Of a stretch of DNA of 64,000 nt, positions 48,688 to 58,372 are shown piece after piece; the first letter of the stretch is position 1; every line of letters starts with the position of its first letter. Position numbers and translations under genes: made by a program. The DNA lies in contig JARIAR010000004.1 of the NCBI GenBank assembly GCA_029257805.1, forward strand, positions 1 to 64,000, written 5' to 3'. The notes beneath the pieces were generated by a model. It ran no database searches. It was not told the origin of the DNA and saw only the letters and a list, made by a program, of their open reading frames with translations. The stretch is from Blautia sp. (GTDB lineage Bacteria > Bacillota > Clostridia > Lachnospirales > Lachnospiraceae).

Positions 48688-50118
48688 ATGAAACATACAA
48701 TTCACCATCCTTTTAGGGATGTCTTAAAAAAAGCCGGCATCCTGGTTACTGCTCTTGTAGCCAGGAGCCCTATCTACTGTTTTTTATCCGCTTTCTTAAG
48801 TATGATATTACTGCATTTTTTCTTTCCTATCTCCAACTCAGCTGCTCAAACTTATATTTATACTTATCTTTTTATTTTTTTACTTATGCTTGGCATACCG
48901 CTTCTGACAGCTTCGCTGTCTAAAAAGAAAAAACAGCCGCAAAAAGTATCTGCACCGGATTTTGCCGCTATTTTTTCAGACACAAATAAACGGATAGGCA
49001 ATGCCGGGAATATCGAAGAGCTTCTTATTATAACTGCAGAACAAATAGCAAACATTTTCCAAAAACCTGTTTACGCATATCCAACAGAAAACAACGAATT
49101 GTCACAGACTGCCGTTTTTCCTGCCGAAGTTTTGCCAGATACTTTTTCGAAATTTCACAAAGAAGCTGCCATATGGGCGATAAAAAACCAGCAGAAAACA
49201 GGATCCGGAACCGATATGTTTGCATCACTGCCACATCTTTATCTCCCTGTTTGTAAAGATTCCCATACCTATGGGCTTCTTATTATTGCTGCTGATTCTG
49301 CTCCTTTTACCGAGCAGGAAAAAAAGATCCTTTTTTCCATCATGGAGGTTTGTACGCTTTCCCTTAAAAATCTATGCAATTCCAGAGAAAAAGAGGACGC
49401 ATCTCTCCTTATACAAAAGCAACAGTACCGTATCCATCTTCTTCAAGCGATTTCACACGATCTGCGTACACCTCTTACTTCTATTTCCGGGAACGCAAAT
49501 AACCTTCTGACAAAGGGAAACTCTTTTGATGAAAATACAAAACTGCAGATTTATACGGACATTTATGACGATTCCATATGGCTTATCAGCCTGGTGGAAA
49601 ATATATTGTCCATTACACGCATGGAAGAAGAACATATAAATCTCCACGCTTCTACAGAACTGTTGGATGAAATTATAACAGAATCCCTTTCGCACCTCTC
49701 CAGAAAAAGCAAAGAACATGAAATTTTTGTAGAAAACAGCGATGCTTTTATTTTGGTCAAAATTGACGCCAAACTTATTATACAGGTACTTGTAAACCTC
49801 ATGGAAAATGCTATAAAATATACACCAGCCGGTTCCCGGATTACAATTTCCACAAAAAAAGAAGGCGAAAAAGCGATTGTGGAAGTAAAAGACAATGGCC
49901 CCGGTATTCCTGATGAAGCAAAGCCGCATATTTTTGATATGTTTTACAGCAGCGCCACTTCCAGCGAAAACAGCAGAAAAAGCCTTGGGCTTGGGCTTTG
50001 TCTTTGCAAATCCATTATTCACGCACATAACGGAGTTCTCTCTGTTCAGGATAATAAACCTCATGGAACTATATTCACATTCACATTACCAGCCGAGGAG
50101 GTAACACTTCATGAATAA
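48688..50118 (+). CDS. KdpD-like sensor histidine kinase lacking the N-terminal KdpD/Usp domains
   Basis: LLQAISHDLRTPLTSISGNANNLLTKG (KdpD H-box), HATPase; ATG at 48688 after AGGAGG. Confidence 0.88.
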   Translation: MKHTIHHPFRDVLKKAGILVTALVARSPIYCFLSAFLSMILLHFFFPISNSAAQTYIYTYLFIFLLMLGIPLLTASLSKKKKQPQKVSAPDFAAIFSDTNKRIGNAGNIEELLIITAEQIANIFQKPVYAYPTENNELSQTAVFPAEVLPDTFSKFHKEAAIWAIKNQQKTGSGTDMFASLPHLYLPVCKDSHTYGLLIIAADSAPFTEQEKKILFSIMEVCTLSLKNLCNSREKEDASLLIQKQQYRIHLLQAISHDLRTPLTSISGNANNLLTKGNSFDENTKLQIYTDIYDDSIWLISLVENILSITRMEEEHINLHASTELLDEIITESLSHLSRKSKEHEIFVENSDAFILVKIDAKLIIQVLVNLMENAIKYTPAGSRITISTKKEGEKAIVEVKDNGPGIPDEAKPHIFDMFYSSATSSENSRKSLGLGLCLCKSIIHAHNGVLSVQDNKPHGTIFTFTLPAEEVTLHE

Positions 50119-50812
50119 AGCATCTATTTTAGTTGTAGAAGACGATGCGCCTATCCGTAATCTGATTACTACAACCTTAAAAGCACACGATTACCGCTAT
50201 CTTACAGCGCCAAATGGAGAACGTGCTATTTTAGAAGCATCTTCCCATAATCCGGATATCGTTCTTCTTGATCTTGGGCTTCCTGATATTGACGGCATAG
50301 AAGTAATCCGGAAAATCCGTTCCTGGTCAAATATGCCCATCATTGTTATTAGTGCCCGCAGTGAAGATTCCGATAAAATCGAAGCCTTGGATACAGGCGC
50401 TGACGACTATCTTACAAAACCATTCTCTGTAGAAGAACTGCTGGCCCGTCTTCGTGTCACACAACGCCGCCTTGCTGTTATGAAAAGGGAAGCAAGCGCC
50501 GAAGATTCCATTTTTGTAAATGGAAAACTCCATATTGATTATGCAGCAGGATGCACCTATCTGGGCGAAAAAGAACTGCATCTGACTCCTATTGAATATA
50601 AACTTTTATGTCTTCTTTCAAGAAACGTAGGAAAAGTTTTAACCCATACCTTTATTACACAAAAAATATGGGGAACCAGCTGGGAAAATGATATTGCATC
50701 TCTTCGTGTTTTTATGGCTACACTTCGAAAAAAACTGGAAAGCGATGCAGAATCGCCTCAATATATCCAGACACATATTGGAGTTGGATATCGAATGCTA
50801 AAAGTAGAATAA
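50111..50812 (+). CDS. KdpE-like OmpR-family response regulator
   Basis: ILVVEDDAPIRNLITTTLKAHDYRYLTAPNG, winged helix LHLTPIEYKLLCLLSRNVGKVLTH; overlaps the kinase gene. Confidence 0.9.
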   Translation: MNKASILVVEDDAPIRNLITTTLKAHDYRYLTAPNGERAILEASSHNPDIVLLDLGLPDIDGIEVIRKIRSWSNMPIIVISARSEDSDKIEALDTGADDYLTKPFSVEELLARLRVTQRRLAVMKREASAEDSIFVNGKLHIDYAAGCTYLGEKELHLTPIEYKLLCLLSRNVGKVLTHTFITQKIWGTSWENDIASLRVFMATLRKKLESDAESPQYIQTHIGVGYRMLKVE

Positions 50813-50833
50813 TGCAGCATAAAAAAGTCCACA

Positions 50834-50865
50834 AAAAAGCTTCAGAGTTTCCTCTGAAGCTTTTT
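50834..50865. terminator. bidirectional terminator
   Basis: AAAAAGCTTCAGAG-TTTC-CTCTGAAGCTTTTT, 14-bp perfect stem. Confidence 0.9.
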
Positions 50866-51056
50866 CATTTCAATTCTTCGTAGTTTTCTATAAGCCCATC
50901 AAGTTTCCTGCTTATCTCTAGACTCTTCTGCAGATCCGCCCGGCTGCGTATCTGTTTCTCCATCTTCCGACGAAGTCTCTGTATTTTCCAGTAAATCTTC
51001 CTCTTCCTGTAAGTCCCCATTGTCTTCTGCATGAACAGATTTGGATTCTTCTTCAT
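50865..51056 (-). CDS. Spo0E-like aspartyl-phosphate phosphatase (small ORF overlapping lgt 3' end)
   Basis: IQRLRRKMEKQIRSRADLQKSLEISRKLDGLIENYEELK matches the Spo0E-like signature (I..LR..M...S..LD.LI..Y); AGGAG 11 nt before ATG 51056; stop abuts the terminator. Confidence 0.6.
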   Translation of the reverse strand: MKKNPNLFMQKTMGTYRKRKIYWKIQRLRRKMEKQIRSRADLQKSLEISRKLDGLIENYEELK

Positions 51057-51945
51057 AAATACGTTCTCTCCTGCGTTTACGCAATGCCGCACGCTTCTTC
51101 GCCATAATACGTTTTACAATTACGACCATACTGAAGAACACAAACAATACTGCAGATACAACCTGACAAACTGCAACATCTGTTCCCGGCCATAAGATCT
51201 TATCTGTACGAATCCATTCAATAAAGAATCGACCGAATCCATATCCGGCCAGATATCTCATGAAGATTTCACCTGCAAATAATTTCTTATGACTCCATGC
51301 AAGAAGAATGATAAAAAGTATAAGACACCAGATACTTTCATAAAGAAAAGTGGGCGTTACCTGAATATAGGAAATTCCATCTATCGTTGCAAGATTTTCC
51401 CGCATCCACGGTGTTACCTCGCTCGCCCGTACATTTGCCAGCGGAAGCTGCATCGTAAGAATATTGCTTGTATATTCTCCAAAAGATTCCCGGTTAAAAA
51501 AGTTCCCCCATCTTCCTATTATCTGTCCAATGAGAAGTCCCATACTGGCAATATCTGCCATTTCCATAAAGGAGGCTTTTTTCATATGGCAAAAAACCGC
51601 TGCTGCCAGAATGCCTCCCAGCAGACCGCCATAGAACATCATTCCCCCACTTCTGGTATCAAATATCTTCATAATATCTGACTTATATATGCTCCAGGAA
51701 AAAATCACATAAAACAATCTTGCACCAACAAAACTTCCTAAAAGTCCGGAAATGATCATTCCCATATAAAGATTTGTATCCTGTTTTCTACGTTTTGCTT
51801 CCAACACAATAAAAGCAATTCCAAGAAGCATTCCAAGCGTCAGTAAAATACCAAAAAAAGTAATCTGAAGTCCAAAAATCCGAACTGCTTTTGGCACATA
51901 CTCAAAATTAAGTTCCAAATTCGGAAAACGAATCGACATATTCAT
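50899..51945 (-). CDS. lgt: prolipoprotein diacylglyceryl transferase with acidic C-terminal extension
   Basis: ARLFYVIFSW, GGLLGGILAA, GRWGNFFNRESFGE; Lgt signature. Confidence 0.95.
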   Translation of the reverse strand: MNMSIRFPNLELNFEYVPKAVRIFGLQITFFGILLTLGMLLGIAFIVLEAKRRKQDTNLYMGMIISGLLGSFVGARLFYVIFSWSIYKSDIMKIFDTRSGGMMFYGGLLGGILAAAVFCHMKKASFMEMADIASMGLLIGQIIGRWGNFFNRESFGEYTSNILTMQLPLANVRASEVTPWMRENLATIDGISYIQVTPTFLYESIWCLILFIILLAWSHKKLFAGEIFMRYLAGYGFGRFFIEWIRTDKILWPGTDVAVCQVVSAVLFVFFSMVVIVKRIMAKKRAALRKRRRERIYEEESKSVHAEDNGDLQEEEDLLENTETSSEDGETDTQPGGSAEESRDKQET

Positions 51946-51957
51946 ATATCACCTATC

Positions 51958-53055
51958 TCATACGTTAAAACGGAATAAAATCACATCTCCATCCTGTACA
52001 ACATACTCTTTTCCTTCCATGCGTACAAGACCTTTTTCTCTTGCTCCTGCATAGGAACCACAATCTAAAAGATCACGATAGTTTACAACCTCTGCTTTAA
52101 TAAATCCACGCTCAAAATCTGTATGGATCTTTCCGGCTGCCTGTGGAGCCTTTGTCCCAATCTTAATTGTCCATGCTCTTGTTTCATCCTCGCCTGAGGT
52201 TAAAAAACTCATCAGACCCAGAAGATGATAACTTGCCTTAACAAGCTTTTCAAGACCGGATTCTTCTAATCCCAGATCTTCCAGGAACATTTTCTTTTCG
52301 TCTTCATCCAGCTCTGCAATTTCCTGTTCGATCTGTGCACAGATTACAAAAATTTCACTACCCTGTTCTTTTGCATATCCACGAACAGCCTGCACATAGG
52401 AATTACTTTCTCCATCATCCGCCAGATCATCCTCTGACACATTTGCAGCATAGATTACCGGCTTCCAGGTAAGAAGATTGTAAGTACCCATCCAGTTTTC
52501 TTCTTCCTCGTTATCAAGTTCCATAGTAATAGCCATTTTTCCATCTTCAAGATACTTTTTCACTTTCTGAAGAAAATCCAGCTCTTTTGCAGCTTCCTTG
52601 TCCATACGTGCCGTCTTTGTTACTTTTGCAATTCTTCTTTCCAGAATTTCCAGATCAGAAAAGATCAATTCAAGATTAATGGTTTCAATATCACGAAGAG
52701 GATCAATATTTCCATCTACGTGCACCACATTTCCGTCTTCAAAACAACGCACTACATGGACAATAGCATCTACTTCCCTGATATTTGCAAGGAACTGGTT
52801 TCCAAGTCCTTCCCCTTTTGACGCACCTTTTACAAGTCCTGCAATATCTACAAATTCAATTACTGCCGGTGTTACTTTTTTAGAATGATAAAAATCTCCT
52901 AATAACGTAAGACGTTCATCCGGAACCGTTACAATTCCCACATTCGGGTCGATTGTACAAAACGGGTAATTTGCGGATTCCGCCCCCGCTTTTGTCAATG
53001 AATTAAACAAGGTACTTTTTCCTACATTTGGCAAACCTACAATTCCAAGTTTCAT
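51958..53055 (-). CDS. ychF: redox-regulated ATPase/GTPase YchF
   Basis: MKLGIVGLPNVGKSTLFNSLTKAGAESANYPFCTIDPNVG. Confidence 0.96.
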   Translation of the reverse strand: MKLGIVGLPNVGKSTLFNSLTKAGAESANYPFCTIDPNVGIVTVPDERLTLLGDFYHSKKVTPAVIEFVDIAGLVKGASKGEGLGNQFLANIREVDAIVHVVRCFEDGNVVHVDGNIDPLRDIETINLELIFSDLEILERRIAKVTKTARMDKEAAKELDFLQKVKKYLEDGKMAITMELDNEEEENWMGTYNLLTWKPVIYAANVSEDDLADDGESNSYVQAVRGYAKEQGSEIFVICAQIEQEIAELDEDEKKMFLEDLGLEESGLEKLVKASYHLLGLMSFLTSGEDETRAWTIKIGTKAPQAAGKIHTDFERGFIKAEVVNYRDLLDCGSYAGAREKGLVRMEGKEYVVQDGDVILFRFNV

Positions 53056-53132
53056 AGCAAATCCCTTTCCTTTTTCTGTAGTTTCTCTTCTTTTTCTACA
53101 TGCTTTTCTATTTTTCCATATAATCTTCTCAT

Positions 53133-53180
53133 ATTTTATCATAACAAAGACATCTTCGCAAGAAGCGAACCATATGGTTC
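53133..53180 (-). promoter_or_regulatory. ychF promoter with adjacent palindromes
   Basis: Minus strand TTGCGA-N17-TAAAAT (53133-53161); TTCGC-N5-GCGAA overlaps the -35 and GAACCATATGGTTC (53167-53180) lies just upstream. Confidence 0.5.
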
Positions 53181-53183
53181 TTT

Positions 53184-53864
53184 TCAGTCTCTTGACATGA
53201 TCATAAGAAGGATTCCGCTGTCAAACAAAATTTCTGCTGTCTCTTCCAAAATCTCATTGCTTACCGTAAGTCCGCTATCCTGAACCAGGAGATCATGTTT
53301 TTCTAACGGATATCGAAATCCTTTTAGGGTAAGCCCACGCACCTCTCCTCCAAGAGGAAAAAAGGATACATATTTTCCAAACTGCTCTTTTTTCTTAATA
53401 CAGGAGCCACTTTTTACAACAGAAACAAAATTATATGAATCGTAAAGACGAATGGAAATACCCTTTTGGACACCCCAGGATAGCAACCCCAGATTCGCCA
53501 TCACATGATCAAGGCGTGTTCCCAGGCATCCCAAAAGAACAATTTCTTTAGCTCCCTGCGCTGCTGCCAGGCGAACAGCCGACTGTGTATCGGAATCATC
53601 TTTCTCTGGCTTTAAACGACATATTTTTGTTTCAGGAAGCGTATTTAGAAATACGATTCCTGCTTCTGAAAGACTGTCAAAATCTCCTATTACCATATCC
53701 GGCTGGATTTCTGTTTTCTGAAAAAATTCAAGTCCTTTATCTGCCGCAATAAGATATGGCATATTTTTTTGTTTTTCTTCTATTTTCCTCAAAAAATCGA
53801 GGGCAAAACCTTCCTGGATATTGCCCCCGCTTACAATGATTGCATCAATCATAATATTCCTCAT
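53184..53864 (-). CDS. thiamine diphosphokinase
   Basis: AADKGLEFFQKTEIQPDMVIGDFDSL, LKPEKDDSDTQSAVRLA, GCLGTRLDHVMANLGLL. Confidence 0.93.
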   Translation of the reverse strand: MRNIMIDAIIVSGGNIQEGFALDFLRKIEEKQKNMPYLIAADKGLEFFQKTEIQPDMVIGDFDSLSEAGIVFLNTLPETKICRLKPEKDDSDTQSAVRLAAAQGAKEIVLLGCLGTRLDHVMANLGLLSWGVQKGISIRLYDSYNFVSVVKSGSCIKKKEQFGKYVSFFPLGGEVRGLTLKGFRYPLEKHDLLVQDSGLTVSNEILEETAEILFDSGILLMIMSRD

Positions 53865-54532
53865 GAAATTGTTCTGCTGATTTCTTCCATTTTATTTTGA
53901 ATGTCCCTAATACTTTCTGCCAGATTCTCCTGGAATGCATACGAGCCTGCTACGATCAGGTTTGCTCCAGCTTCCATAACAGTCCGCAGTGTTTCCCCAT
54001 TAATGCCTCCATCAACCTGAATTTCTGTATCAAGACCTTCTTCGTCAATCAGTTTTCGAAGTTCCTGGATTTTTTCTGTACATTCTTCCAGATACTTTTG
54101 TCCTCCAAATCCCGGCTGGACTGTCATTATAAGAACCATATCTACCTCGTCCAGAAGATGACTGATGTCATTTACCGGTGTCGCAGGCTTGATGGATACT
54201 CCTACTTTCACTCCTGCTGCACGAATCAGACTGATGGTACGTTCCAGATCTTCACACGCTTCTGCATGTACAGTAATGGAATCTGCTCCACATTCTACAA
54301 AATCTCTGATATAACGCTCAGGCTCTGTCACCATAAGATGCACATCAAAAAACATGTTTGATTCTTTCCGGATGGATTTGATCACCGGCATTCCAAATGA
54401 AATACTTGGAACAAAATCTCCATCCATTACATCAATATGAAGTATTTTGACTCCTTCCTGTTCCAGAATTTTTATCTGTTCTCCCAAACGGTTAAAATCC
54501 GCCGATAAAATCGAAGGGCACAATTGATACAT
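53861..54532 (-). CDS. rpe: ribulose-phosphate 3-epimerase
   Basis: LCPSILSADFNRLGEQI, HIDVMDGDFVPSISFG, MTVQPGFGGQKY. Confidence 0.96.
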   Translation of the reverse strand: MYQLCPSILSADFNRLGEQIKILEQEGVKILHIDVMDGDFVPSISFGMPVIKSIRKESNMFFDVHLMVTEPERYIRDFVECGADSITVHAEACEDLERTISLIRAAGVKVGVSIKPATPVNDISHLLDEVDMVLIMTVQPGFGGQKYLEECTEKIQELRKLIDEEGLDTEIQVDGGINGETLRTVMEAGANLIVAGSYAFQENLAESIRDIQNKMEEISRTIS

Positions 54533-54535
54533 ATG

Positions 54536-55414
54536 TCAGTATCTCCTTTTCTCTTTTAATTCCTGATGCAGACAAAGATAATCTTCATATCTCAATCTGC
54601 TGATTTTTTTATTTTCAAGTGCTTCTTTTACCGCACATCCCGGTTCATGGATATGCCGGCATCCCTGAAAGCGGCATTGCGCTTCATATTTCCGAAATTC
54701 CGGAAAATATTCCTTCAGTTCATATTCTTCCATATCGCTTAAATACAAAGATGAAAATCCCGGCGTATCTACAAGAAATGTATCATCTCCAACAGGAATA
54801 ACCTGGGAATGACGTGTTGTATGGCGCCCTCTTTTCAGTTTCCTGCTGATTTCTCCTGTCTCCATCTTTACATCTCCCTGAAGAGAATTGGTAAGAGAAG
54901 ACTTTCCTACACCAGATGGTCCTGCCACAACTGTGGTTTTTCCTTTAAGAACTTCGTGGACTTCGGAAATCCCTTCCCCCTTCAGGGCACTGGAAAGAAG
55001 TACTTTATATCCGCATTCTGTATACGTCCTGTACAAAAATTCCAGTTCCTCTTCCGTTGCAAGATCCTTTTTGTTGAAACAGACAACTACCGGAATATTC
55101 TGCTGCTCCATCATGATCAGAAAACGATCCAACAACATGTAATTGGGTTTTGGATCTTCCATTGCAAATATGACAAATGCCTGATCTACATTGGCAACTG
55201 CCGGTCTTATAAGCGAATTTTTTCTTGGGAGAATTGCGGTAATGTTTCCTGTTTTTTCTTTTTCATCCAAAACAGAAATCTCCACATCATCTCCCACAAG
55301 AGGCTTCTGATTATCTTTACGAAAAATCCCTTTTGCCTTACATTCATAAATCTGCTCATTTTCCGCATAAATGTAGTAGAATCCGGCAATGCCTTTCATA
55401 ATTTTCCCCTGCAT
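54536..55414 (-). CDS. rsgA: ribosome small subunit-dependent GTPase A
   Basis: VVAGPSGVGKSSLTNSL, RHTTRHSQVI, DTPGFSSL; Zn-binding C..C.H..C. Confidence 0.95.
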   Translation of the reverse strand: MQGKIMKGIAGFYYIYAENEQIYECKAKGIFRKDNQKPLVGDDVEISVLDEKEKTGNITAILPRKNSLIRPAVANVDQAFVIFAMEDPKPNYMLLDRFLIMMEQQNIPVVVCFNKKDLATEEELEFLYRTYTECGYKVLLSSALKGEGISEVHEVLKGKTTVVAGPSGVGKSSLTNSLQGDVKMETGEISRKLKRGRHTTRHSQVIPVGDDTFLVDTPGFSSLYLSDMEEYELKEYFPEFRKYEAQCRFQGCRHIHEPGCAVKEALENKKISRLRYEDYLCLHQELKEKRRY

Positions 55415-55417
55415 CTG

Positions 55418-57631
55418 CTATTCTGCTTTCTCAAATTTAATTGAATACTCACCTATCTTCTGATAAGTTCCGCCTACTTCTTCAGATAAATACAGCGTAC
55501 CTTCGGAAACTCCCGGAACTCCGGTAATATCAAGCTGATACGGGAACTGAAGTACCTCACCTTCTTTGATCACAGAAACCTGTGGCACTCCATTTATCTG
55601 CTGGATTAATTCAAGACGCGCTGCTCCGCCTTTATATCCTTCAGGAGTATTTAATCTTTGTGTACATTTCCAGACTTCTCCGGCAGCAGCTGCCTGATCT
55701 GTCGCCTGTGTTGCATTCATCTGGGAAGCATCCCCTGCCGGAGCAGATGCAGATGGATCTGTTCCATTTGCCTGGCTTTTTGCTTCCGGCGGCTGGTTAC
55801 CGCTGCTTACTGTAATACTGATTGTTGCTGTATCCGGATCTGCCATGGAATATCCGTCCGGTGTCTGTGAAATAACTTCTCCTTCTGCAATATCTGCACT
55901 CTGCTGATATTGTACATCGAGTAAAAGGAATTTTCCAAGAGTGGTTCTTGCATCATTTTCACTAAGTCCAACTACACTTGGAACTTCCACTTCCACACCA
56001 TCGCCATAATCCAAACCACGGCTTACTACAAGTGTAACGGAATCTCCCGATTTAGCGGTCGCACCGGTTTCCGGTGTTACATAATAAGCATATCCCGGCT
56101 CTACCAGTACATATCCGTCTTCGTCCAACGCACTATATTCTTTCTGGATCTCCACTTTCAATCCCAAGTCTTCTAAAAGCTGCTGCGCTTCTATTCCTGT
56201 TTTTCCATCTATATCCGGAATCGTGACTTCCTGCGCACCTTTACTTACATAATATTTTAAAGTTGAGTATTCCTGAACTTTCGTACCTGCCTGAATGTCC
56301 TGAGAAGAAATTCTTCCCTTTTCCTGATCAGAGGCTTCTTCTCCCATCATCTGAATTCCCAGATGAAGACTGTTGGTAAGTTCTTTTGCCTCTGCCTCTG
56401 TTTTTCCTACAAGATTCGGCACTTCAACCTGTTTCTCTTCCTGCTGCTCCTGCTGCTGTGTCTGATCATCTATAACAGGCTCTTTCTCTCCAAAAATCCC
56501 TGTTACTTTTAATAATACAAAAATCAGTGCGATCAAACATACCGCTCCCAGGACAAACGCTGCAATCACAGGACCTCTTCCCGGTCCTCTCTTCTTACGT
56601 TTTTGCTTCTGCCGTTTTTCTCTTCTGCGTTTGTAATCCTCATCTTCTTCTGCATCTTCATAATCTGTGGAATAATTTTCTTCTTCCAGCTGTTCTACTT
56701 CTGTCCGGAGATTATTCTTTGGTGTATGCTTAATAGCACCCAGTTCTTCATCCGAAATCACAACGGTTTTCGCATCGTTATTAAGTGAAGTAAGATGTAC
56801 AAAATCTCCCTGAGGATCAATAAGAGAATGCTTTAGATCGGCAATGATCTCCTCCATCTTTCCATATCGTCTGTCAACACTTTTCTGTGTACATTTAAAA
56901 ATAATCTGTTCCAGACTATAAGGAAGTTCCGGCGTATAAACGCTTGGCGGAACCATTTCTTCCTGTAAATGTTTAATGGCAATGGCAACTGTCGTATCTC
57001 CGTCAAAAGGTACTTTTCCTGTTACCATCTCATACAGGGTAATACCCAGCGAATAAATATCACTTTTCTCATCACTATATCCCCCACGTACCTGTTCCGG
57101 AGAGCTATAATGAACAGAGCCCATCACATTTGAACTTATGGTGTTGGAAGATGCTGCTCTGGCTATTCCAAAATCTGTTACCTTTACTTTTCCATCTGTA
57201 GAAATAATGATATTTTGCGGTTTTACATCACGGTGTACAATTCCATGGCTGTGTGCTGCTTCAAGTCCCATGGAAACCTGAATTGCAATACTGGTTGCCT
57301 CTTTAATAGACAGTTTTCCTTTTTTGGAAATGTATTCCTTCAGAGTAATGCCTTCAATCAATTCCATTACAATATAATAAAGGCCTTCATCATCTCCTAC
57401 ATCAAACACATTAACAATATTGGGATGGGTTAACCCCGCCGCTGCCTGTGCTTCACTTCTAAATTTACGGATAAAAGTCGTATCTTCCCTAAATTCCGGT
57501 TTCAAGACCTTAACCGCAACAAAACGGTTTAGCTTATGATCTTTTGCTTTATAAACATCTGCCATTCCGCCTGTTCCAATTTTTCCTAATATCTCATAGC
57601 GTTCCGCTATAATCATACCTGACTTTAACAT
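55418..57631 (-). CDS. pknB: Stk1 family PASTA domain Ser/Thr kinase
   Basis: MIIAERYEILGKIGTGGMADVYKAKDHKLNRFVAVKVLK, HRDVKPQNI, TM, three PASTA repeats. Confidence 0.96.
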   Translation of the reverse strand: MLKSGMIIAERYEILGKIGTGGMADVYKAKDHKLNRFVAVKVLKPEFREDTTFIRKFRSEAQAAAGLTHPNIVNVFDVGDDEGLYYIVMELIEGITLKEYISKKGKLSIKEATSIAIQVSMGLEAAHSHGIVHRDVKPQNIIISTDGKVKVTDFGIARAASSNTISSNVMGSVHYSSPEQVRGGYSDEKSDIYSLGITLYEMVTGKVPFDGDTTVAIAIKHLQEEMVPPSVYTPELPYSLEQIIFKCTQKSVDRRYGKMEEIIADLKHSLIDPQGDFVHLTSLNNDAKTVVISDEELGAIKHTPKNNLRTEVEQLEEENYSTDYEDAEEDEDYKRRREKRQKQKRKKRGPGRGPVIAAFVLGAVCLIALIFVLLKVTGIFGEKEPVIDDQTQQQEQQEEKQVEVPNLVGKTEAEAKELTNSLHLGIQMMGEEASDQEKGRISSQDIQAGTKVQEYSTLKYYVSKGAQEVTIPDIDGKTGIEAQQLLEDLGLKVEIQKEYSALDEDGYVLVEPGYAYYVTPETGATAKSGDSVTLVVSRGLDYGDGVEVEVPSVVGLSENDARTTLGKFLLLDVQYQQSADIAEGEVISQTPDGYSMADPDTATISITVSSGNQPPEAKSQANGTDPSASAPAGDASQMNATQATDQAAAAGEVWKCTQRLNTPEGYKGGAARLELIQQINGVPQVSVIKEGEVLQFPYQLDITGVPGVSEGTLYLSEEVGGTYQKIGEYSIKFEKAE

Positions 57632-58371
57632 TTCTTCACCTCATTCGTGAATGGTTCTATCAATATAATTGCTATGTTATCTTTTCCACCATTCAGGTTT
57701 GCTTCTTTTATAAGTGCATCCCCTTTTTGCTCCAGTTCCATATCAGAAGACAATATGATTTCTTCCATTTTCCAATCTTCCACCATATTGCTTAATCCAT
57801 CCGAACACATCAGGATTGTATCTCCTGCTTCCAGCTTCAGATCAAAAAAATCAATATCCACTGTTTTTTCTGCTCCTAATGCTCTTGTAATGATATTTTT
57901 ATCCGGATGATTTCTGGCTTCTTCCGCATTAAGTTCTCCCAGTCTTACCATTTCCTGAACCAGTGAGTGATCCCTTGTAATCTGCTGAATCTGCTTCTGC
58001 ACAATATAAAGGCGACTGTCTCCTATGTTTGCCACATAAGCATACTGTCCCACAATTGTAGACACCACCATGGTAGTTCCCATTCCCCGAAGGTTTTCAT
58101 CTTTTTGTGCCTGCTCTATAATTTCCGTATTTGCAGTTTCAATGGCATGTCGGATGACTTTTACAGGATTATAATCTGCATCTTTACGAATTTCATCCAC
58201 CAGTATTTCTACTGCATGGGAAGATGCAAAATCTCCTGCATTATGACCGCCCATTCCATCAGCAACAACGAACAGATTCGGAAGATTTCCTACAGCATCT
58301 TCGGATACGAACACGTAATCCTGGTTCATCTTCCGCTTCTGCCCTACATCAGTAGCTGAATATATCCTCAT
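57625..58371 (-). CDS. Stp1/IreP family PP2C-type Ser/Thr phosphatase
   Basis: ATDVGQKRKMNQDYVF, VADGMGGHNAGDFAS, ILMCSDGLSNMV. Confidence 0.95.
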   Translation of the reverse strand: MRIYSATDVGQKRKMNQDYVFVSEDAVGNLPNLFVVADGMGGHNAGDFASSHAVEILVDEIRKDADYNPVKVIRHAIETANTEIIEQAQKDENLRGMGTTMVVSTIVGQYAYVANIGDSRLYIVQKQIQQITRDHSLVQEMVRLGELNAEEARNHPDKNIITRALGAEKTVDIDFFDLKLEAGDTILMCSDGLSNMVEDWKMEEIILSSDMELEQKGDALIKEANLNGGKDNIAIILIEPFTNEVKKC

Positions 58372-58372
58372 G

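Noticed and set aside
49453-50064. 203-aa minus-strand ORF
   Set aside because: Antisense to the KdpD-like kinase; no motif and no ribosome-binding context.
53167-53180. GAACCATATGGTTC as a LexA SOS box
   Set aside because: Firmicutes LexA boxes have GAAC-N4-GTTC; here the half sites are separated by six bases.
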